This document shows, in pieces, positions 59,441 to 64,000 of a stretch of DNA of 64,000 nt. How positions within the stretch are numbered: the first letter of the stretch is position 1; each line of letters starts with the position of its first letter. The position numbers and the translations under genes are program-made. The stretch is from Polyangiaceae bacterium. Its GTDB lineage: Bacteria > Myxococcota_A > Polyangia > Polyangiales > Polyangiaceae. Location of the stretch: NCBI GenBank assembly GCA_020849655.1, contig JADLFU010000069.1, positions 1-64,000 of the forward strand, read 5' to 3'. Under the pieces are notes generated by a model. The model made no database searches. It saw nothing but the letters and a program-made list of their open reading frames with translations, and had not been told where the DNA came from.

Positions 59441-61021
59441 TCAGAACCCGTCGTCGACCTTGGGCTTCTTGCCAGCGGGCTTCGGCGCGGGCGGCTTCGC
59501 CACGGGGGGCGGGGACGGCGGCGCGACGGCGGGTGGGGTCGCGGCTGGCGGCTTCGGGGCGGGCGGCGCTGCCGGAGGCGGCTCCGGCTTCGCGGCAGGC
59601 TCTGGCTTCGCGACGGGCTCCGGCTTCGCGACAGGCTCTGGCTTCGCAGGCTCCGGCTTCGCGGCAGGCTCTGGCTTCGCCGGCTCCGGCTTCACGGGCT
59701 CGGCGGTCGCGGCCTCGGAGGTCGCCGCGGGAGGCGGCGGCGCGGCCAGCTGGGGCTGCGCGTTCGCGGGCCTCGCGGGGTGCACCACGACGACCATCGC
59801 GACGAGCCCCCACACGAAGGCCGCGAGCACCGTCGTCGCCGCCATCGCGGTCTTGTAGCCGGTCGAGAGCGGCGAGGGCCCGGCGCCCGGCGGCGTCGTC
59901 GGCAGGGAGGTCGCCGAGGGCGGCGCCAAGGCGGGCGCGGGAGCGGCGGCCGCCTGCGCGACCCAGTCGCCGATGGGCGGGGCCGCGTTCGGGGTCGACG
60001 GGAGCGCGGCGCGCGGCTGCCCTGCGCGCTGGGCCGCCTCTTGCTTCGCGCGCAGCACGAGCTGCCGCCGCTCCTCGATGCGCGGCGCGAGGTACGCGCC
60101 CATGAACGCCGCGACGTCGCCCGCGCCGAAAGGCTGGGTCATCACGGCCTCGATGGCGCGCTGCATGTCGAGCGCCGTCTGGAACCGCTCCTCGGGCGCG
60201 GGGCGCATCGCGCGCGCGACGATGTCGGCGACCTCGCGCGGCACCGTCGGCGGCAGCGGCGCGGGCGGGCGCCCGCTCGCGATGAGCTTCAAGGTGTCGA
60301 GCTCGTTGCGCCCCTGGTACGGAAGCCGGCCCGACAGCAGCTGGTACATCATCGCGCCGACGGCCCAGAGATCGGTGCGCGCGTCGAGCGCCCGCGAGTG
60401 CACCTGCTCGGGCGCCGCGTACTCGATCTTGCCCTTCAGCATGCCGGTCTTCGTGCGCTCGCCGAGGCGGTCGCGCGCCTTCGCGATGCCGAAGTCGATC
60501 ACCTTCGTCACGCCCGCGGTGCTGATGAGCACGTTCTGCGGCGAGACGTCGCGGTGCACGACGTTCAAGAGGTGGCCGACCTCGTCGCGCAGCCCGTGCG
60601 CCGCGTGCAGCCCCGCGCAGGTGTCCGACGCCACGCGCAGCAAGAAGGCGAGCGGAAACGGCTGCCCGCTCTCGACGACCGACTGGTGGAGCCGCGCGAG
60701 CGAGTCGCCGTCGATCCACTCCATCACGAGGTACAGCGTCGCGCCCTCCTCGCCGAGATCGTCGATCTCGGCGACGTTCGGGTGGCGGATCTTCGCGGCG
60801 ATGCGCGCCTCGTCGAGCATCATCATGCGGAACGCCGGGTCGCCGGCGATCTCGCGGTTCATCGTCTTGATCGCGACGAGCTTCTCGAAGCCGTGCTTGC
60901 CCTGCAGGCGCGCGAGCCACACCGTGGCCATCCCGCCCTGCGCGTACGGACAGAGCAGCTCGTAGCGATCGAGGCGGACGCCAGGGGCGAGGTGCGCCTC
61001 ACGGGACGACAGCGGCGGCAT
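59441..61021 (-). CDS. Ser/Thr protein kinase with KPEP-repeat tail
   Basis: 526 residues from ATG 61021. Hanks kinase features: YAQGGMATVWLARL, VAIKTMN, HRDVSPQN (Ser for the usual Lys, common in myxobacterial kinases), IDFGIAKARD and AAPEQVHSRALDARTDLWAV. A transmembrane helix lies near 388-408 (AATTVLAAFVWGLVAMVVVV). The outer tail consists of AKPEPA/VKPEPA repeats and ends in a Lys-rich stretch. It is receptor-like, phosphorylating Ser/Thr of unknown targets. The small membrane protein gene follows. It is divergent from the HExxH gene with 48 bases between. Confidence 0.9.
   Translation of the reverse strand: MPPLSSREAHLAPGVRLDRYELLCPYAQGGMATVWLARLQGKHGFEKLVAIKTMNREIAGDPAFRMMMLDEARIAAKIRHPNVAEIDDLGEEGATLYLVMEWIDGDSLARLHQSVVESGQPFPLAFLLRVASDTCAGLHAAHGLRDEVGHLLNVVHRDVSPQNVLISTAGVTKVIDFGIAKARDRLGERTKTGMLKGKIEYAAPEQVHSRALDARTDLWAVGAMMYQLLSGRLPYQGRNELDTLKLIASGRPPAPLPPTVPREVADIVARAMRPAPEERFQTALDMQRAIEAVMTQPFGAGDVAAFMGAYLAPRIEERRQLVLRAKQEAAQRAGQPRAALPSTPNAAPPIGDWVAQAAAAPAPALAPPSATSLPTTPPGAGPSPLSTGYKTAMAATTVLAAFVWGLVAMVVVVHPARPANAQPQLAAPPPPAATSEAATAEPVKPEPAKPEPAAKPEPAKPEPVAKPEPVAKPEPAAKPEPPPAAPPAPKPPAATPPAVAPPSPPPVAKPPAPKPAGKKPKVDDGF
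59575..59705 (-). repeat. In-gene tandem repeat encoding KPEP units
   Basis: Units of 15-18 bases (complement of GGCTCCGGCTTCGC with small variations) repeat about seven times and encode AKPEPA or VAKPEP. They stay in frame within the kinase tail and likely form a stiff extended periplasmic spacer. Confidence 0.7.
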
Positions 61022-61069
61022 CGCGGCGGAGTATGGCGCAGCCGTGCGCCTCTGCGCTACCGTCACGTC

Positions 61070-62212
61070 GTGCGACTCCCCGAGGTGTGCGACCTCACAG
61101 CGCCGCGCCCTTCGTCGACCACCCTGCGCTCGCTCCTGTCGGCGGCGCTCTCCGTCTCGCTCGGCGTCGCGAGGGAGCTGGGGGGCGCGGGCCCGGCGCT
61201 CGGCTGGTACCGCGAGCGCGTGCGACCCCGGCTGCTCGCCGAGCCGGGGCTGCTGTCGGCGAGCCTGCTCGCCCCCTCTCGCCACACGCTCGCGCGGCTG
61301 CTCGCGTTCGCCCCGCGCGCGCCCGCGGCAGCGCGCGCGGCGTGGGAAGAAGCGCTCGCGGCGTCGCTCGCGCTCGACGTCGCGACCGCGCTCGAGCTCG
61401 ACGTGCCCATCACGCTGGCGGCCCCGCGCACGCTGGTGGACGAGCGCGCCGGGCTCGCGTTCGACGTGCCCGCGGGCGACCTCATCCTCACGCCTGCCGG
61501 GCCCGTCGTCGCCGGCGCGAGGCTGACGGGGCGAGCCGCCGCGGCGGAGCTCGTCGGGCCCATCCGGCTCGCGCTCGTCGACACGAACCCGATCTCGGGC
61601 CTCGAGGCCCACCCCGACAAGCTCGGCAACGCGCTCGATCTCGGCGGCAAGTCCGTCGACGAATGGCGGCGCGCGGTCGTCGACGCGCTCCGGCTCATCG
61701 ACGAGCACCTCCCCGCGCTCTCCGGTGAGCTGTCGCTGATGCTCCGGCACGTGGTGCCCGTCGGCTACGACGAGGAGCGGCACCTCTCCGCGTCCTACCT
61801 CGAGGCGGTGGGCGTCGTGTACCTCACCTTGCACCCGCAGCGGATGACGATGGTGGAGGCGCTCATCCACGAATTCCAGCATAACAAGCTCAACGTCCTG
61901 CTCGGCCTCGATCCCGTGCTCGAGAACGGCGAGACGCCGCTCTACGCGTCGCCCGTGCGGCCCGATCCGCGCCCCCTGCGCGGGGTGCTGCTCGCGGTGC
62001 ACGCGTTCCAGCCGATCGCGCTGCTGTACGAGCAGCTCCGCGACCGCGCCGGCGAGGGGCGCGGCGAGCTCGATCGTCGCCTCACGCAGATCGCGCGCAC
62101 GTGCCGGGAGGGGTGCGACGTGCTGCTCCCGAACGCGCGCCCCACGCGCGTCGGGCGCGCGCTCTTCGACGAGATCGCCGAGCTCGATCGCCGCCTCGCG
62201 CGGCACCTGTGA
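61070..62212 (+). CDS. HExxH-motif protein (peptide modification/beta-hydroxylase-like)
   Basis: 380 residues from GTG 61070; no strong ribosome site is visible. The zinc-type motif ALIHEFQHNKLNVLLGLDPV (His267, Glu268, His271) and downstream GETPLYASPVRPDPRPLRGV match the HExxH domain linked to ribosomal peptide modification, which in other genomes is fused to or near radical SAM enzymes. There it is reported as a 2-oxoglutarate-type peptide hydroxylase. No precursor or radical SAM gene is in the window, so the role is inferred. The gene just downstream starts after 6 bases. Confidence 0.7.
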   Translation: MRLPEVCDLTAPRPSSTTLRSLLSAALSVSLGVARELGGAGPALGWYRERVRPRLLAEPGLLSASLLAPSRHTLARLLAFAPRAPAAARAAWEEALAASLALDVATALELDVPITLAAPRTLVDERAGLAFDVPAGDLILTPAGPVVAGARLTGRAAAAELVGPIRLALVDTNPISGLEAHPDKLGNALDLGGKSVDEWRRAVVDALRLIDEHLPALSGELSLMLRHVVPVGYDEERHLSASYLEAVGVVYLTLHPQRMTMVEALIHEFQHNKLNVLLGLDPVLENGETPLYASPVRPDPRPLRGVLLAVHAFQPIALLYEQLRDRAGEGRGELDRRLTQIARTCREGCDVLLPNARPTRVGRALFDEIAELDRRLARHL

Positions 62213-62218
62213 GCGCGC

Positions 62219-62638
62219 GTGGGGTTCCTCGTCTTCGAGCGCGAGGCGCCGCGGGATCTGGCGGCGGCGATCGAGCGCGCCGCGTCGCAGCTCGGCGAGC
62301 AGGTCGCGGCGTCGTCGGCCGCTCCGACGTCGCTCCGCGTGGGCGACGCTCGCCTGTCGATGGTGGCCCGCGCGGCGACGGCGGCGGACCACGACGAGGC
62401 GACGGCGCGCGCGGCGGCGTGCGGCGCGGCCGGCCTCGATCTCCTCGCGCGGAGGTGCGCGCGGGTCCACCGCGTCACGCGCGAGGGCGGCGTGCCCCGC
62501 GACGAGCTGGTCGCGCAGGCGGCGCTCGCGCTCGCGCTGCTCGGGCCGGTGATGCCGGACGACGAGCTGACCGTCTACGGCGTGCGGGGCGCCCAGGCGC
62601 GGCTCAGGGCGATGGGGGCGGCGGGGTCGTCTCGCTGA
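62219..62638 (+). CDS. Hypothetical protein downstream of the HExxH gene
   Basis: 139 residues from GTG 62219, 6 bases after the HExxH gene, so probably co-transcribed. It is Ala-rich and helical (LAAAIERAASQLGEQVAASS, QAALALALLGPVMPDDELTV) with no signal or motif. Its tail overlaps the convergent lepB end by 35 bases. No family is recognised. Confidence 0.5.
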   Translation: MGFLVFEREAPRDLAAAIERAASQLGEQVAASSAAPTSLRVGDARLSMVARAATAADHDEATARAAACGAAGLDLLARRCARVHRVTREGGVPRDELVAQAALALALLGPVMPDDELTVYGVRGAQARLRAMGAAGSSR

Positions 62639-63911
62639 GCGGCGGGCGCTCGCGCAGGCACCTCTCGACGCCGGGCCCGAGGCTGGCCTGCAGCTCGGCC
62701 GGCAGCTTCGGCTTGCCCATCACGTTGACCGCCAGGCGGTCGAAGGCGAGCTTCGAGCCGTTGAAGCTCAGCCACACGAAGAGCGCCTTGCCCTTGATGT
62801 TCGCGAACGGCACGCCGCCGCCGCGCCCCTCGAACCACCCGCGCGAGTCGTGGCTGTTGTTGCGGTTGTCGCCCATCACCCAGACCTCACCGGGCTTCGC
62901 GTGATACGGGCCCTGCATCTCGCTGTACGAGTACGTGTGGCGCTCGTGGAGCGCGAGGAAGGCCTTGTCCTCGAGGTACTCGACCGTCAGCTCCGCGCGC
63001 CGCTGCATCGAGCCGTCGGTCTCGCGGTAGTGGTACGTGCCGGCCGAGCAGTAGGGGACCCGCAGCCCGTTGATGATCGGGTGGCCGTCGCGCACCTCGA
63101 GCTTGTCGCCCGGCACCGCGATGACGCGCTTGATGAAGTCCTGCTCGGGGTTCTCGGGGTAGATGAACACGATGACGTCGCCGCGGCGGGGCGGCAGCGC
63201 GTTGAACAGGCGCGTCTTCGTCCACGGGATGAGCGGCCCGTACGAGAGCTTGTTCACGAAGATGTGATCGCCGATCTGCAGCGTCGGGATCATCGAGCCG
63301 CTCGGGATCTTGAACGCCTCGACGAAGAACCCGCGGAGCAGGAGCGCGACGGCGACCGCGATGCCGATCGACTCCGCGTACTCGCGCAGCTCGCCCTTCC
63401 TGTACGCGTCGAGGCGAAGATCGACGGCGGCGTCCGCCTGGTCGAACGCGCGCGTGAAGCGCTCGGTCTCGAACGGCTCGGCGCGCATCGCGGCGCGCAG
63501 CTCGTCGAGCTTCGCGTCGAGATCCTTGCGCTCGTCGCCCGAGAGATCGGCCGACAGGTCCGCCGCGCGCGCCTTCTTGATCTTGTCCGCCTCCTCGAGG
63601 AGGCCCGCGGCCCGCTCGAAGTCGGCCTGCAGCTCGCGCGGCACGTCGGCGCGGCCCGGCGTCGTCAGCAGGTGCGACCACGGGAGCCGCTCGCGCAGCT
63701 GCCAGAGCGACACCTCGATCAGCGTGAACAGGCCGATGCCCGTCGGCACGCGCTGATCGCGGAACCACACCCGCACCGTCCCGAGGACCGACGTCGCCAC
63801 GTAGGAGTCGTCGGGGGCGAGCGCCATCACGAGCGCGATCGCGCCGATGAGCGGGATCACGAAGAAGAACGCCGCCATGTACAGGCGACGGAGGAGGTGC
63901 GGGAGTGTCAC
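62604..63911 (-). CDS. lepB: Signal peptidase I
   Basis: 435 residues from GTG 63911, longer than the usual 250-330. Two membrane helices at about 11-31 and 182-200 flank a charged, helical cytoplasmic insert (about 90-175, e.g. ERAAGLLEEADKIKK). Catalytic motifs: PSGSMIPTL (Ser206), FIKRVIAVPGD (Lys261) and GDNRNNSHDSR, all intact. It cleaves signal peptides of exported proteins on the outer face of the inner membrane. The convergent overlap at the 3' end is unusual, but the catalytic core is complete. Confidence 0.92.
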   Translation of the reverse strand: MTLPHLLRRLYMAAFFFVIPLIGAIALVMALAPDDSYVATSVLGTVRVWFRDQRVPTGIGLFTLIEVSLWQLRERLPWSHLLTTPGRADVPRELQADFERAAGLLEEADKIKKARAADLSADLSGDERKDLDAKLDELRAAMRAEPFETERFTRAFDQADAAVDLRLDAYRKGELREYAESIGIAVAVALLLRGFFVEAFKIPSGSMIPTLQIGDHIFVNKLSYGPLIPWTKTRLFNALPPRRGDVIVFIYPENPEQDFIKRVIAVPGDKLEVRDGHPIINGLRVPYCSAGTYHYRETDGSMQRRAELTVEYLEDKAFLALHERHTYSYSEMQGPYHAKPGEVWVMGDNRNNSHDSRGWFEGRGGGVPFANIKGKALFVWLSFNGSKLAFDRLAVNVMGKPKLPAELQASLGPGVERCLRERPPLSETTPPPPSP

Positions 63912-64000
63912 GGAGGTGGGTGGTCGGGCGCCACGACCAGCGGGCCCCTCATACCCGAGGAGGCCACCCCCGGCAAAGCGCGCGGGGACGTGATGTATGT
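63912..64000. other. Right-edge stretch, no gene seen
   Basis: 89 bases upstream of lepB on the minus strand. No coding region or clear promoter could be supported, and the window ends here. Confidence 0.3.

Overview
The window is very GC-rich and densely packed. Its gene families point to a myxobacterium (Myxococcota, probably Polyangiales). The evidence is four kinase/FHA/PP2C-type signalling loci, Gly/Ala-rich (GAGG-type) lipoproteins, a protein with a MYXO-CTERM-type tail, TPR and PEGA-like proteins next to Ser/Thr kinases, and HRDVSPQN-type kinase loops. No rRNA, tRNA, CRISPR array or insertion sequence was seen. Neighbouring genes often overlap by 4 bp (ATGA or GTGA), which suggests translational coupling.

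Layout. 1-4.8 kb: a signalling operon (FHA protein, VWA-FHA membrane protein, PP2C phosphatase, GreA-like factor). 4.9-10.5 kb: a secreted AgmX/TonB-like lipoprotein, an acyl-CoA dehydrogenase, an M15-type peptidase with lipobox and MYXO-CTERM-like tail, a metallophosphoesterase and two lipoproteins. 10.5-15.6 kb: housekeeping metabolism (folC, accD, a 3-oxoacid CoA-transferase pair, panC, tmk). 15.0-19.7 kb (minus strand): a TPR protein, then a lipoprotein domain in one open frame with a Ser/Thr kinase, then a second paralogous lipoprotein. 19.8-25.5 kb: an operon of three lipoproteins: a propeller/di-heme cytochrome, a copper type II monooxygenase-like protein with a lamin-tail domain, and a small c-type heme protein. 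25.5-28 kb: an FGGY sugar kinase coupled to a GpsA-like dehydrogenase. 28-30.9 kb: kinase plus PEGA/outer-membrane protein.

30.9-43.8 kb is the most coherent accessory block: a lipid-CoA catabolic island. Operon A (plus): SDR, two MaoC-type half hydratases, F420-type Ddn-like protein. Operon B (minus): SCP2 sterol carrier, MlaE-type permease, SDR, acyl-CoA synthetase. Operon C (plus): enoyl-CoA hydratase joined in frame to an acyl-CoA dehydrogenase, a second acyl-CoA dehydrogenase, thiolase, TetR regulator, LLM-type F420 oxidoreductase. A further thiolase follows on the minus strand. The TetR protein resembles actinobacterial KstR. Three 14-bp sites of the form TnnAACnnGTTnnA, the shape known for KstR operators, lie upstream of operon A and in the divergent promoter of B and C. 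This suggests a KstR-like regulon for import and beta-oxidation of sterol-like or other complex lipids, unusual outside actinobacteria.

43.8-64 kb: lipoprotein, XPB/Ssl2-N-like protein, HD phosphohydrolase, SDRs (one without its catalytic residues), TerB-like protein, K+-independent H+-pyrophosphatase, a TatT/DctP pair without TRAP permease, HEAT and VWA proteins, a kinase, an HExxH protein and signal peptidase I.

Two cross-cutting observations. By eye, the only four in-frame TTA codons in the window all sit at gene ends, and three of them stand where a stop codon would be expected. The copper protein keeps five of the six PHM metal ligands but has His where the CuM methionine would be.
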